From Mycolicibacterium tusciae (GTDB lineage Bacteria; Actinomycetota; Actinomycetes; Mycobacteriales; Mycobacteriaceae): 64,000 nt of DNA. Each line of letters begins with the position of its first letter. The stretch's first letter is position 1. Positions 34,027-48,374 of this stretch are shown in pieces. A program made the position numbers and the translations under genes. The notes below the pieces were generated by a model. It saw only the letters and a program-made list of their open reading frames with translations. It was not told the DNA's origin and did no database searches. The stretch is from contig NZ_MVIM01000003.1 in the NCBI RefSeq assembly GCF_002086795.1, positions 434,001 through 498,000 on the forward strand. The letters are read 5' to 3'.

Positions 34027-34371
34027 TCAGCCGCCGATCGGATCAGTGATCGTCAGCCCCAGCATCGCCGTCGCGAAGCGTCGCACCGCCTGCTCGGCAA
34101 CCGCGACGGCGTCGTCGTGGCCGTCGCGCGCTCTGGTCCGCAGAGTGCGGGCCACCGGATCGATACTCACCTCGGCCAACATCTCACCCGTCGTCGGTTC
34201 GCAGACCGCCCACGTGTATCCGGTGTCGGAGGCCCATCGCGCCGTACAGCGCGCCACGTAGCCAGGATCGGACTCGCCCATTGCGGCGAGCGCGGGACGG
34301 TCGTCCATCAACTCGTCCGCACGCAGTGCGCGCAAATACCAAGCGCCGGCGTTAATCTCCACGGGCTCCAC
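34027..34371 (-). CDS. Small GNAT-like conserved protein
   Basis: 114 residues starting at GTG 34371 (GTG 34362 is an alternative). The middle segment YTWAVCEPTTGEMLAEVSID resembles beta4-beta5 of GNAT acetyltransferases, with a C-terminal AVAVAEQAVRRFATAMLGLTI helix. The length is short for a full GNAT and no clear acetyl-CoA R/Q-x-x-G-x-G/A motif is seen. Function not assigned. Convergent with the mobA-like gene (stops adjacent) and 22 bp from the divergent NmrA-like gene. Confidence 0.6.
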   Translation of the reverse strand: MEPVEINAGAWYLRALRADELMDDRPALAAMGESDPGYVARCTARWASDTGYTWAVCEPTTGEMLAEVSIDPVARTLRTRARDGHDDAVAVAEQAVRRFATAMLGLTITDPIGG

Positions 34372-34393
34372 CCGTCGATGGTAGGCATGGCCT

Positions 34394-35092
34394 ATGAGGA
34401 TCACAGTGATCGGTGCGAGCGGTCTGATCGGCACCAAGGTGGTGGCCCTACTCGAGGCTGACGGGCACGAGGTCGTCGCGGCATCGCGTGGATCTGGTGT
34501 CGACGTCCTCAGCGGCGACGGGCTCGGCGAGGCGCTGGCGGGGGCCGACGCGCTCGTCGATGTCACGAATTCTCCGTCGTTCGAAGACGGGCCGGTGTTG
34601 GAGTTCTTCACCAAGGCGACGGCGAATGTGGCGGCGGCCGCGAAGAACGCCGGGGTCGGACACTATGTTGTGCTGTCGATCGTCGGTGTGGACGGTCTTC
34701 CGCTCAGCGGGTACATGCGGGCCAAGGTCGCGCAGGAGAAGCTGCTCAGTCAATCCGGAATGCCCTACACCATCGTGCGCGCCACGCAGTTCGCCGAGTT
34801 CACCGACGCCATCACCGGATCGATGACCGTCGGCGACGAGGTACGCGTTCCCGATGCGCTGATTCAGCCCATCCCGGCGGACAGGGTCGCCTCCGATGTC
34901 GCGCGCGCCGCCGTCGCCGGACCGCTGAACGGTGTCGTGAACATCGGTGGGCCGCAGAAGATCCCGTTTGAGCAGATGGCCCGCGACACGTTGGCCCGGC
35001 AGGGCGACGACACCAAGACCGTCGTCGTCGACCCCGAGGCCGGCTACTTCGGCACGCCACTACAGCGCAACAGCCTCGTCACGCCCGATTAG
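34394..35092 (+). CDS. NAD(P)-binding atypical SDR (NmrA-like)
   Basis: 232 residues. Rossmann motif GASGLIG (7-13), no Tyr-x3-Lys in the classical spacing but SGYMRAK is at about residue 115, and TIVRATQFAEFTD follows, as in NmrA/NAD(P)H-quinone-oxidoreductase-like sugar-epimerase folds. Likely a redox sensor or reductase of unknown substrate. Convergent with accA3. Confidence 0.8.
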   Translation: MRITVIGASGLIGTKVVALLEADGHEVVAASRGSGVDVLSGDGLGEALAGADALVDVTNSPSFEDGPVLEFFTKATANVAAAAKNAGVGHYVVLSIVGVDGLPLSGYMRAKVAQEKLLSQSGMPYTIVRATQFAEFTDAITGSMTVGDEVRVPDALIQPIPADRVASDVARAAVAGPLNGVVNIGGPQKIPFEQMARDTLARQGDDTKTVVVDPEAGYFGTPLQRNSLVTPD

Positions 35093-35109
35093 CTCGATTC
35101 GGGTGAGGC

Positions 35110-36952
<1,843 letters not shown>

Positions 36953-37026
36953 TGTATCGGAGGCAGTTTAGGCGGCAGCACGACGCCCACGCCAAGCCGG
37001 TATCGGTTACTCCCGGGTAGCCCCAT

Positions 37027-37881
37027 TCACTGTGCTCGGTTGCGCATCAATTGATCGGCGCTGGTTCGCCGTTTGCGCTTGGCGTCGCGCCGCGCCCTCA
37101 CCGCTCGAACGAGCGAGCCCTCCCGTCCATAGGGATGGCCGTACTGCAGCACTAGCGTCACTCGCAGAGTGTCGTTGGCCCAGGGCAGCACGGCGTGAAG
37201 CGCGCGGTATCCCCTGAAGAGGTACGCATCGCCGGGCCTGAGCGGGATGGTGAATGCGGACGGATCGCCCTGATAGCGGCGGCGCATCCGGCGCCCGTAT
37301 ATCTGTTTGTGCACGAGCAGTCGCTCGGCCGCGCTCAGCGCGGCCCAACGGCGGTGCGGGCGATGGTCGGGGAATATCGCCACCTGACCCGCCCCGTCGG
37401 CGGGAACGACGATCGGAACAAGCATGGTCACCGCATTCGCGTCGTAATGCCAGTCGAACGGCGGGGTGTCCGCGTCCGAACCGTCGAGTATGCGAAGGAC
37501 TCGCTGCTGATAGCCCGCGTAATCCGATTCCGATTCGGGGAACGACGTCAGCGAATGCAGAAAGGCTTCGACGCGCTGGTCCTCGGCCAGTGCCGCGATG
37601 GTCGGGCACTCCCAGGAGTCCCCGTAGACCAAGCTGTGCTCACGCCACCCGTGGCGAGCAAGGTAGTCGTTCACCTCGGTGCGCGCCGCGCTGAGCCACT
37701 CCGTCGGGATGACGCCCTCGAGTGTGACGAGTCCGTGCCGGTGAAGGTCAGCCTGGGCGTGGTCGACGCGGCTCGGCAGGCTCACCGCTACCGCAGTATT
37801 GAGGCGCTGACCGTCCGCTTCGATCACCGCAGAGTCATACCCGGAAGGTCGTGGCTCTATTCGCTGTTGGTCGCCGCACAC
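37027..37881 (-). CDS. Phytanoyl-CoA-type Fe(II)/2-oxoglutarate oxygenase
   Basis: 284 residues from GTG 37881 (a GTG at 37827 would remove 18 residues). Double-stranded beta-helix oxygenase: metal ligands H145 and D147 in FDWHYDANAV, H229 in RALHAVLPW and the 2-oxoglutarate Arg R240 in TLRVTLVLQ. The presence of proline-rich and PGDAYLFRGYRALH segments fits the PhyH/mitomycin-type group. The substrate is unknown. The gene lies between accA3 and sufE, where M. tuberculosis has nothing, so it is an insertion. A basic tail (ARRDAKRKRR) ends the protein. Confidence 0.8.
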   Translation of the reverse strand: MCGDQQRIEPRPSGYDSAVIEADGQRLNTAVAVSLPSRVDHAQADLHRHGLVTLEGVIPTEWLSAARTEVNDYLARHGWREHSLVYGDSWECPTIAALAEDQRVEAFLHSLTSFPESESDYAGYQQRVLRILDGSDADTPPFDWHYDANAVTMLVPIVVPADGAGQVAIFPDHRPHRRWAALSAAERLLVHKQIYGRRMRRRYQGDPSAFTIPLRPGDAYLFRGYRALHAVLPWANDTLRVTLVLQYGHPYGREGSLVRAVRARRDAKRKRRTSADQLMRNRAQ

Positions 37882-37922
37882 AGATCGCCGACCGGTGTGG
37901 ACAGGCTCATCGTCGGGTGTGA

Positions 37923-38357
37923 CTATCTCAGCCGCTTCTTGATGCGGGCGAGCATCGCGGACATGCCACGCAGTCGCAATGGGCTGATCAGCGCGGCCAG
38001 GCCGAGTTCGCTGTAGAAGTCGTCGGGTACCGCGAGGATGTCATCGGCGGGCTGTGAGTCGAGTCCGGCCGCCAGGATCGCCGCGAAACCACGCGTGGTC
38101 GGCGCCTCCGCGGGGGCGCTGAAATACAGCCGGACGTTGTCCCGGTCGGCGGCGTCGACGTGGAGGAACAGCGGTGACTGACATTCGGGCACCGGCTCCA
38201 TGGCCGCCTCTTCCAGTTCGGCGGGCAGCGGCGGCAGTTCACCCGCGAACTCCAGTAGCAGCTGCAGCTTGTCCTGGCCCTGCATCTCCTTGAAGTCGGA
38301 CACCACCTCGGCCAGCGCGGTGGGCATTGGGCGGGGTGGTGGGACGACCGAAGTCAT
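37923..38357 (-). CDS. sufE: SufE-like sulfur acceptor protein
   Basis: 144 residues, matching Rv3284 (143). SufE proteins take persulfide sulfur from cysteine desulfurases; the acceptor cysteine is C59 in PVPECQSP. The ATG at 38357 overlaps the sseA stop (ATGA), coupling it to the thiosulfate sulfurtransferase. Together they form a small sulfur-transfer operon. Confidence 0.9.
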   Translation of the reverse strand: MTSVVPPPRPMPTALAEVVSDFKEMQGQDKLQLLLEFAGELPPLPAELEEAAMEPVPECQSPLFLHVDAADRDNVRLYFSAPAEAPTTRGFAAILAAGLDSQPADDILAVPDDFYSELGLAALISPLRLRGMSAMLARIKKRLR

Positions 38358-39241
38358 GTCGCTTCGCCAGGCTCTTCCCCGACGGCCACGGGCACCCGCA
38401 CCGCGTTGCCCCACTCGGTCCAGGAGCCGTCGTAATTACGCACGCCTTCGCGGCCCAGCAGATGCGTCAGCACGAACCAGGTGTGGCTGCTTCGCTCGCC
38501 GATGCGGCAGTACACGACGGTTTTGTCGTCGTCGGACAGGAAGCCGTACAGCTCGTCGAGTTCAGCGCGGGTGCGGAACTGGCCGTTGTCCCTGGCCGCC
38601 TTGGCCCACGGGATCGACCGTGCGGTCGGGATGTGCCCGCCGCGCAGCGCGCCCTCCTCGGGGTAGTCGGGCATGTGGGTGCGCTCCCCGGTGTACTCCT
38701 GCGGTGAGCGGACGTCGATCAGCGGCTGCGAGCCGATGATCTCCAGCACGTCCTCCTTGAACGCGCGGATCGGCGCGTCGTTGCGTTCGACGACGGGGTA
38801 ACCCGTGGTCTGTTTGGACGGTACGTCCAGGTTCGTGTCGCGGCCGTCGGAGATCCACAGGTCGCGTCCACCATCGAGCAGGCGCACGTCGGGGTGGCCG
38901 AACAGCGTGAACACCCACAGGGCGTAGGCGGCCCACCAGTTGCTCTTGTCGCCGTAGATGACGACGGTGTCGTCGCGGGAGATGCCCTTGCGGTTCATCA
39001 GCTCGGCGAACTGGGCGCCGTCGATGTAGTCGCGGACCGTCGGGTCGTTGAGGTCGGTGTGCCAGTCGATCTTCACCGCGCCGGGGATGTGGCCGGTGTC
39101 GTAGAGCAGCACGTCCTCGTCGGATTCGACGATGGCCAGACCGGGCCTACCTAGGTTGCCCGACAACCAATCGGGGGTGACCAGGCGTTCCGGGTCGGCG
39201 TACTCGGCCAGGGCGGGGGCGGGATCGGCGGGTAGCGGCAC
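38354..39241 (-). CDS. sseA: Thiosulfate/3-mercaptopyruvate sulfurtransferase SseA
   Basis: 295 residues with two rhodanese domains. The N-terminal domain (about 15-130) is inactive; the C-terminal domain has the active-site loop CRIGERS with Cys245. Transfers sulfane sulfur to thiols or cyanide. The GTG at 39241 gives [15 protein letters not shown], the family's start. Followed by sufE (ATGA overlap); the maf gene is 26 bp upstream. M. tuberculosis SseA (Rv3283) works with SufE. Confidence 0.94.
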   Translation of the reverse strand: MPLPADPAPALAEYADPERLVTPDWLSGNLGRPGLAIVESDEDVLLYDTGHIPGAVKIDWHTDLNDPTVRDYIDGAQFAELMNRKGISRDDTVVIYGDKSNWWAAYALWVFTLFGHPDVRLLDGGRDLWISDGRDTNLDVPSKQTTGYPVVERNDAPIRAFKEDVLEIIGSQPLIDVRSPQEYTGERTHMPDYPEEGALRGGHIPTARSIPWAKAARDNGQFRTRAELDELYGFLSDDDKTVVYCRIGERSSHTWFVLTHLLGREGVRNYDGSWTEWGNAVRVPVAVGEEPGEAT

Positions 39242-39267
39242 AACTGCGAGCCTACCCACGCACCGGA

Positions 39268-39905
39268 TCAGCGCAGCGGGTTGGCGGACCAGAGTTCTGC
39301 GATCGACAGGCCCCCGTCGGCGAGCAGTCGACGGATCAGCGGCAGTCCGATGCCGATCACCGAGGACGGGTCGCCGTCGACACCGTCGACGAACCAGCCG
39401 CCCAGGCCGTCGAGCGTGAATCCACCCGCCACCGCCGCGGGCTCGCCGCTGTCGACATAGGCATCCAGATCCGCCGTGGACGGGTTGCCGAACCGCACCG
39501 TGGTCACCGTGGCGTCGGCACCGCGCCACGCTATTGCGTTGTCCCGCAACCGAATCACGCTATGGCCGGTGTAGAGCTCGCCCGAAGTCCCCGCCATCTG
39601 CTGCCAGCCGACGCGCGCCGCGTCGGCGGTGGTGGGCTTACCGCGCAATGCCCCATCGTGGTACAGCATCGAATCACAGCCGATGACAACGCAGTCGGCT
39701 GCGACGCCGGCATCCAGGACCCCGACGACGGCTTCCGCCTTCGCGGCGGCCAGCGTGGTGGTCACGTCGGCTGGGGTGGCCGACGGTTCCAGACGGGCAA
39801 TGGCGGCGTCCTCGTCGACACCGGAGACGATGACAAGTGGGTCGATTCCCGCCTGGCGCAACACCTTACGGCGGCCGGGCGATGCCGACGCGAGAACGAA
39901 TCGCG

Positions 39906-39909
<4 letters not shown>
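39268..39909 (-). CDS. maf: Maf-family nucleotide pyrophosphatase
   Basis: 213 residues. Hydrolyses non-canonical or canonical nucleoside triphosphates (dTTP/UTP/CTP type) to monophosphates and pyrophosphate. [16 protein letters not shown] is at residues 7-22, KAEAVVG in the middle, and CDSMLYHDG supplies the conserved aspartate. The ATG at 39909 overlaps the accE5 stop (ATGA). Equivalent to Rv3282. Confidence 0.92.
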
Positions 39910-42708
<2,799 letters not shown>

Positions 42709-42729
42709 TCCGGAATAGGGTCTTCGCTC

Positions 42730-43248
42730 ATGGGATATCCGGAGAAGGTGCTCGCCAAAGACGAGCATGTGGTGCTGCACCGCCATCCGCATTGGAAGCG
42801 TCTGATCGGCCCCATCTTGATCCTGTTGGTGATCACTGCGGTCGCGACGTTCGCGGCGGGCTACGTCAACACCACCAATTGGGATCCCACCGCCCGCAAC
42901 GTCGTGATGATCGTGATCGCGGTCGTGTGGGCGGTCATCGTCATCTGGCTGACGATCTGGCCGTTCCTCAATTGGTGGACGACCCATTTCGTCATCACCG
43001 ACCGCAGGGTGATGTTCCGGCACGGGCTGCTGACCCGCTCAGGCATCGACATTCCACTGGCCCGGATCAACAGCGTGGAATTCCGCCACGGCGTGCTCGA
43101 TCGCATGCTGAGAACCGGCACGCTGATCATCGAGTCAGCTTCTCAGGATCCGCTGGAGTTCTCCGACATTCCGCGAGTGGAAGAGGTCCACTCGCTGCTG
43201 TATCACGAAGTCTTCGACACCCTGGGCTCGGAGGAATCGCCGAGCTGA
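42730..43248 (+). CDS. PH-domain (DUF304/bPH2) membrane protein
   Basis: 172 residues. Two hydrophobic helices (about 25-45 and 58-80) precede a bacterial PH-like domain (TDRRVMFRHGLLTRSGIDIP and INSVEFRHG). Orthologue of Rv3278c; function unknown. It follows birA closely (21 bp). Its 3' end overlaps the convergent GtrA gene by 46 bp. Confidence 0.85.
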   Translation: MGYPEKVLAKDEHVVLHRHPHWKRLIGPILILLVITAVATFAAGYVNTTNWDPTARNVVMIVIAVVWAVIVIWLTIWPFLNWWTTHFVITDRRVMFRHGLLTRSGIDIPLARINSVEFRHGVLDRMLRTGTLIIESASQDPLEFSDIPRVEEVHSLLYHEVFDTLGSEESPS

Positions 43249-43886
43249 GCCAGCCGCCGCGCGCGGCGGGTCGGCCTGCGCAGCGGTGTCACGTTGCCGT
43301 CCGCGGCGTCGGGGTGCAGAGCCGGGTCGCGCACATCCTCCACGGCCTCGGCGATACCGCCCCCGGTGAGCGTGGCCTCCAGTGCCTTGTCCGGGTTGCG
43401 CCCGAACTCGTCGGGGAACACGAAACGCCTGAACGCCCAGAATCGGAAGGCCATCTGCAGCAGGTTGCCGATGACGTAGGCGGCGACGAAGTCGGAGATG
43501 TTCTCGACCGTCAGGCTGACTTCGGGGACACGCAGCATCAGTACGTAGCTGGAGAACCACAGCGGCGCCATCGACAGCAGCACACCGACGCCGCTGAACG
43601 CGAAGAACATCAGCGCCTCGTGGTGCCGTTCGCGGCCGCCGCGGTCGCGGAAACTCCATTCGCGGTTGAGGATGTACGACGCGATCACCGCGACGACGCC
43701 GGCGATGATCTTCGCCGTCACAGGCTTGGGCTCCAGCACCGTGAGCTTCAGCGTGAAGAAGACCGTCGAATCGATGACGAAGGTGGTGGCGCCGACGATC
43801 GCGAACTTGATGAGCTCGTGGTGCCGTTCGAAGTACGGCCGGATCGGGCGTGGAAGCCGCGCGATCGTGGCATCGGTGAAGGACAC
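43203..43886 (-). CDS. GtrA-family membrane protein (Rv3277-like)
   Basis: 227 residues. Four hydrophobic helices at about 25-45, 55-75, 90-110 and 120-150, with IKFAIVGATTFVIDSTVFF and YILNREWSFRDR at the family positions, followed by a polar C-terminal tail ending SSEPRVSKTS. GtrA proteins are linked to transfer of lipid-linked sugars (teichoic or arabinogalactan glycosylation). The GTG at 43886 (VSFTDATIARL) is preferred over GTG 43919. Confidence 0.85.
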   Translation of the reverse strand: MSFTDATIARLPRPIRPYFERHHELIKFAIVGATTFVIDSTVFFTLKLTVLEPKPVTAKIIAGVVAVIASYILNREWSFRDRGGRERHHEALMFFAFSGVGVLLSMAPLWFSSYVLMLRVPEVSLTVENISDFVAAYVIGNLLQMAFRFWAFRRFVFPDEFGRNPDKALEATLTGGGIAEAVEDVRDPALHPDAADGNVTPLRRPTRRARRLAQLGDSSEPRVSKTS

Positions 43887-43979
43887 AACAGGGCAGTGTA
43901 CGGAAATTGACCAACTCACGCGTACCTGTGCAGGTCACCGCGGGGAAACACGGCGGCCGCCGCATGACAACATAGGCAC

Positions 43980-45200
43980 GTGCCGCGCAATTCGACGAAG
44001 CCGCCGCTGGTGACCATGATCGGCGGCGGACAGCTGGCGAGAATGACCCATCAGGCGGCCATCGCGCTCGGTCAGACACTGCGTGTGTTGGCCGTCACAC
44101 CCGAGGATCCCGCGGCGCAGGTGACCCCCGACGTGGTCCTCGGCGCGCACGACGACCTGGATGCGCTGCGGCGTGCGGCGGTGGGCGCGGACGCGCTGAC
44201 GTTCGACCACGAGCACGTGCCGACCGAAATGCTCGAGAAGCTGATCGCGGAGGGGGTGAACGTCGCGCCGCCGCCGACGGCGCTGATCCACGCCCAGGAC
44301 AAGCTGGTGATGCGACGACGCCTGGCGGCGCTCGGTGCGCCGGTGCCGCGGTTCGCGGCTGTGACGTCGCCTGGTGACGTGGACGATTTCGCGGCCGGTT
44401 CGGATACCGCGCTGGTGCTCAAGATCGTGCGCGGGGGCTACGACGGGCGCGGCGTCACGCTGGCGCGCGACATCGTCCACGCGCGTGAGGCAGCCGCCGA
44501 GTACCTGGCGTCTGGGGCCGATGTCCTGGTCGAGGAGAAGGTCGAGATGCGGCGCGAACTCGCCGCGCTGGTGGCCCGTTCACCGTTCGGTCAGGGTGCG
44601 GCGTGGCCGGTGGTGCAGACCGTGCAGCGCGACGGCATCTGCGTGGAGGTGATCGCACCGGCTCCCGACCTCGCCGACGACGTCGCCGGTGCCGCAGGCG
44701 GTCTCGCGCTGCGTCTTGCCGAAGAGCTCGGCGTGGTCGGTGTGTTGGCGGTCGAACTGTTCGAGACAACCGACGGCGGGCTGCTGGTGAACGAGTTGGC
44801 GATGCGGCCCCACAATTCGGGGCACTGGTCGATGGACGGTGCGCGCACCAGTCAGTTCGAGCAGCATCTCCGTGCGGTGCTGGACTATCCGCTGGGGGAG
44901 ACCTCACCGATCGCGCCGGTGACCGTCATGGCGAATGTGCTTGGCGCTCAAGAAACCCCGACGATGAGCATGGATGAACGAGTGCATCACCTGTTCGGGC
45001 GAATGCCAGAGGCCAAGGTGCATCTGTACGGCAAGGGCGAGCGTCCCGGTCGCAAGATCGGCCACGTCAACGTCCTCGGCGCGGCGTGGGGATCCCCGGA
45101 CGACGCCGCATATGTCGCGGAGGTCCGGGAACGCGCGACGCGCGCGGCGCACTGGTTGTCGCATGCGGAATGGACCGACGGATGGAGTGGGCACCGATGA
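43980..45200 (+). CDS. purK: 5-(carboxyamino)imidazole ribonucleotide synthase PurK
   Basis: 406 residues of the ATP-grasp fold. Carboxylates AIR to N5-CAIR with ATP and bicarbonate in purine synthesis. MIGGGQLARM lies at the N terminus, the lid VLKIVRGGYDGRGV is near 140-153, and LLVNELAMRPHNSGHWS is the Mg-binding region. The GTG at 43980 follows the divergent GtrA gene by 93 bp; purE begins 24 bp after its stop. Equivalent to Rv3276c. Confidence 0.95.
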   Translation: MPRNSTKPPLVTMIGGGQLARMTHQAAIALGQTLRVLAVTPEDPAAQVTPDVVLGAHDDLDALRRAAVGADALTFDHEHVPTEMLEKLIAEGVNVAPPPTALIHAQDKLVMRRRLAALGAPVPRFAAVTSPGDVDDFAAGSDTALVLKIVRGGYDGRGVTLARDIVHAREAAAEYLASGADVLVEEKVEMRRELAALVARSPFGQGAAWPVVQTVQRDGICVEVIAPAPDLADDVAGAAGGLALRLAEELGVVGVLAVELFETTDGGLLVNELAMRPHNSGHWSMDGARTSQFEQHLRAVLDYPLGETSPIAPVTVMANVLGAQETPTMSMDERVHHLFGRMPEAKVHLYGKGERPGRKIGHVNVLGAAWGSPDDAAYVAEVRERATRAAHWLSHAEWTDGWSGHR

Positions 45201-45224
45201 GCGCTTGCGCGAAGAGAGGCAACC

Positions 45225-45758
45225 ATGAGTGACGGCACGACGCCACGCGTCGGCGTGATCATGGGCAGCGACAGCGACTGGTCGGTGATGGAGGACGCGG
45301 CACTTGCGCTGGCCGAGTTCGACATTCCGTTCGAGGTCGGCATCGTGTCCGCGCATCGCACGCCCGATCGGATGCTGGACTACGCGAAGTCGGCCGCCGC
45401 GCGCGGCATCGAGGTGATCATCGCCGGTGCCGGCGGAGCCGCGCACCTGCCGGGCATGGTGGCTTCGGCCACCCCGCTGCCCGTCATCGGCGTTCCGGTG
45501 GCCCTGGCCAAGCTCGACGGCCTCGATTCGCTGCTGTCGATCGTGCAGATGCCCGCCGGGGTGCCCGTGGCGACCGTGTCGATTGGTGGCGCCCGCAACG
45601 CCGGGCTGCTGGCCGTGCGGATTCTCGGCTCGTCGGATGCCGCACTGCGCAAGCGCGTCGAGGCTTTCCAGAGCGCGCTGTCGGACGTGGTGCTGCAGAA
45701 GGACGCGGCGCTGCGTGACCGTCTGCTCATCCGGGACGGTAAAGTTACCGACGAGTAG
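45225..45758 (+). CDS. purE: N5-carboxyaminoimidazole ribonucleotide mutase PurE
   Basis: 177 residues. Converts N5-CAIR to CAIR. The signatures MGSDSDW (14-20), SAHRTPDRM (43-51) and [11 protein letters not shown] (67-77) are intact. Follows purK in an operon; fadE25 begins 12 bp later. Equivalent to Rv3275c. Confidence 0.96.
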   Translation: MSDGTTPRVGVIMGSDSDWSVMEDAALALAEFDIPFEVGIVSAHRTPDRMLDYAKSAAARGIEVIIAGAGGAAHLPGMVASATPLPVIGVPVALAKLDGLDSLLSIVQMPAGVPVATVSIGGARNAGLLAVRILGSSDAALRKRVEAFQSALSDVVLQKDAALRDRLLIRDGKVTDE

Positions 45759-45770
45759 CAAGGAGTTGTC

Positions 45771-46934
45771 ATGGCCATCGGAAACCCGTCGTTCGACGCT
45801 TTCAAGCTTTCTGACGAGCACACTGAGTTGCGCGCGGTGTTGCGCGACCTGTGCGACAAGGAGATCGCTCCGCACGCCGCGGACGTCGATGAGAAGGCGC
45901 GCTACACCGACGAAGCCGAAGCGGCGCTGACTGCGGCCGGAATGGCCGCGATCCACATCCCCGAGGAGTACGGCGGCCAGGGCGGCGATTCGGTGGCCGC
46001 CTGCATCGTCATCGAAGAGGTCGCGCGGGTGTGCGCGTCGTCGTCGCTGATCCCGATCTGCAACAAGCTCGGCACCATGGGCCTGCTGCTGCGGGGGTCC
46101 GAAGAGCTCAAGAAGCAGGTGCTGCCGAGCATCGGCGCGGGCGAGGCGATGGCGTCCTATGCGCTGTCGGAGCGTGAAGCCGGTAGCGATGCGGCGTCGA
46201 TGCGGACCCGTGCGCGCCGTGACGGCGACGACTGGGTGCTCAACGGCACCAAGTGCTGGATCTCCAACGGCGGGCATTCCACCTGGTACACGGTGATGGC
46301 GGTGACCGATCCGGACAAGGGCGCCAACGGCATCTCGGCGTTCGTCGTGCACAAGGACGATCCGGGGTTCGCGGTCGGCGCCAAGGAACGCAAGCTGGGC
46401 ATCAAGGGGTCCCCGACGACCGAGTTGTATTTCGAGGACTGCCGCATCCCCGGCGATCGGATCATCGGCGACGAGGGCAGCGGCTTCAAGACCGCGCTGG
46501 CCACTCTCGACCACACCCGCCCGACGATCGGCGCCCAAGCTGTCGGTATCGCTCAGGGCGCGCTCGAGGCCGCGATCGCATACACCAAGGAGCGCAAGCA
46601 GTTCCGTCAGCGCATCGCAGATTTTCAGGCGGTGCAGTTCATGCTCGCGGATATGGCGATGAAGATCGAGGCGGCCCGATTGATGGTGTACACCGCGGCC
46701 GCCCGCGCCGAACGTGGCGAGCCCGACCTCGGTTTCATCTCCTCGGCGTCCAAGTGCTACGCCTCCGACGTCGCGATGTCGGTGACGACCGATGCGGTGC
46801 AGCTGTTCGGCGGCTACGGCTACACGGTGGACTTCCCCGTCGAGCGGTTCATGCGCGACGCCAAGATCACGCAGATCTACGAGGGCACCAACCAGATTCA
46901 GCGTGTGGTGATGTCACGCGCACTGCTCAAGTAG
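45771..46934 (+). CDS. fadE25: Acyl-CoA dehydrogenase FadE25
   Basis: 387 residues. FAD acyl-CoA dehydrogenase of the short/branched-chain type. [15 protein letters not shown] is the FAD/substrate region, [10 protein letters not shown] follows, and the catalytic base is the Glu in [11 protein letters not shown] near residue 366. Preceded by AAGGAG. Likely in the purK-purE-fadE25 transcription unit. Equivalent to Rv3274c. Confidence 0.95.
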   Translation: MAIGNPSFDAFKLSDEHTELRAVLRDLCDKEIAPHAADVDEKARYTDEAEAALTAAGMAAIHIPEEYGGQGGDSVAACIVIEEVARVCASSSLIPICNKLGTMGLLLRGSEELKKQVLPSIGAGEAMASYALSEREAGSDAASMRTRARRDGDDWVLNGTKCWISNGGHSTWYTVMAVTDPDKGANGISAFVVHKDDPGFAVGAKERKLGIKGSPTTELYFEDCRIPGDRIIGDEGSGFKTALATLDHTRPTIGAQAVGIAQGALEAAIAYTKERKQFRQRIADFQAVQFMLADMAMKIEAARLMVYTAAARAERGEPDLGFISSASKCYASDVAMSVTTDAVQLFGGYGYTVDFPVERFMRDAKITQIYEGTNQIQRVVMSRALLK

Positions 46935-46937
46935 GCA

Positions 46938-48350
46938 TCAGCCGGCGTACTGGAGGAAGAACGCCATCCCCGCCTCGAGGTGATAGGTGTTGTGGCAGTG
47001 GGTGATCCATTTTCCGGGATTATCGGTGTCGAAGTCGACATCGACGGTCTGCAGCGGCGGCACCAGCACGGTGTCCTTGCGGGCCTTCGGGGTGTCACCG
47101 TTCATCACCTGGAACGTGTGGCCGTGCAGATGGAACGGGTGAAACATCATCGACTCGTTGATGTAGCGGATGCGGACCCGTTGGTTCGGCCTTACTGCCA
47201 CCCCATCGCGCGGCGGGTCGTACAGCTTTCCGTTGATCGGCCAGTTGTAGCCGTCGACGGGTCCGGCCAGGCGGGCGTCGATGATCTGATCGGGTTCTTT
47301 CGCGGGCAGCGTCACCTCCGGCGCGGGTGACAGCGTCGCGGTGTCCAGCGGTGCCCGAGTACGCACCGACGCAACGAACTCGTCGACGTTCACCATGGCG
47401 GGCCTATTGTTGACCCGCATGTTCAGCTGGGCGTGGCCCGGCTTGCCGTAGGGCACGGCGACGACCGGCAGCGACTCGTTGACGGTGATGATCGCGTCGA
47501 CCCGCTCGCCCATGCCGAGGATGACCGAGTCCGCCTGCACCGGTACCACCGGGTAGCCGTCGGTCTGGATGACCGTCATGGACGTGCCTGGCACCGCTAC
47601 CCGGAACGCCGTGTCGGAGCCGGCGTTGATCACCCGCATCCGAATCCGTTGGCCCGTACGGTAATTCGCGACCTGCGGATCTTTCGCGACGCGACCGTTG
47701 ATGATGAAGTAGGGGTAGGTGACGTCGCCGCCGTCTTGACCGAGCGGAGTCGCCGGAGTCACGCCAGGACCGCCGGGTTCCATCGGCTTCATCCCTGTCT
47801 TGCGCAGGTTCTCGAACACCCGGTCGGGGTTGGTGCCGGTGCCGTCGATCCAGTCGTCCAGCACGACAACGAGCTCGTCGTCGTAGTCGACCTTCGCGTC
47901 GGGGTCCTCGATGATGAGTGGCCCGTACAGGCCGCGGTCCAGTTGGGTGCCGACATGCGAATGGAACCAATACGTTCCGGCGTCGGGCACCACGAAGTCG
48001 TAGGTGAACGTCTGACCATTGGCCACCGCCGCCTGCGTCAGGGGCGGCACCCCGTCCATGTCGTTGACGATCGCGATGCCGTGCCAGTGCACCGTTACGC
48101 CCTGCGGCAGGGCATTGGTCAATTCGGCCCGGAGTCGCTCCCCCTTGCGCAGGCGAATTTCACGAGCGGGTACCTGGTTGTTGTAGGCCCAGGTGCGAAG
48201 CGTGACGCCGGCGAGGTCGATGTCGGTTTCACCGGCCGCCAGAGTGAGGTTCGCGGGTCCGGCTGACGGTGCCTTCGACTGCGAGCAGGCGGCGGCCACC
48301 CCCGCGAAGCCCATCGCGCCCACGACCATGAACTGCCGTCGACTGATCAT
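46938..48350 (-). CDS. Tat-exported multicopper oxidase lipoprotein
   Basis: 470 residues. N terminus MISRRQFM is a twin-arginine signal and VAAAC at residue 22 is a lipobox, so the mature protein is likely lipid-anchored outside the membrane, as in MmcO. All four copper-binding motifs are present: HWHG, HSH, HPFHLHGH and HCHNTYHLEAGM. Such enzymes detoxify Cu(I) by oxidation. It takes the place of the carbonic anhydrase/ctpC block (Rv3273-Rv3269) of M. tuberculosis. Downstream of the TIGR03089 gene by 24 bp; convergent with fadE25, 3 bp apart. Confidence 0.92.
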   Translation of the reverse strand: MISRRQFMVVGAMGFAGVAAACSQSKAPSAGPANLTLAAGETDIDLAGVTLRTWAYNNQVPAREIRLRKGERLRAELTNALPQGVTVHWHGIAIVNDMDGVPPLTQAAVANGQTFTYDFVVPDAGTYWFHSHVGTQLDRGLYGPLIIEDPDAKVDYDDELVVVLDDWIDGTGTNPDRVFENLRKTGMKPMEPGGPGVTPATPLGQDGGDVTYPYFIINGRVAKDPQVANYRTGQRIRMRVINAGSDTAFRVAVPGTSMTVIQTDGYPVVPVQADSVILGMGERVDAIITVNESLPVVAVPYGKPGHAQLNMRVNNRPAMVNVDEFVASVRTRAPLDTATLSPAPEVTLPAKEPDQIIDARLAGPVDGYNWPINGKLYDPPRDGVAVRPNQRVRIRYINESMMFHPFHLHGHTFQVMNGDTPKARKDTVLVPPLQTVDVDFDTDNPGKWITHCHNTYHLEAGMAFFLQYAG

Positions 48351-48374
48351 GATTTTCAGCGTGGCACTGTTCGC

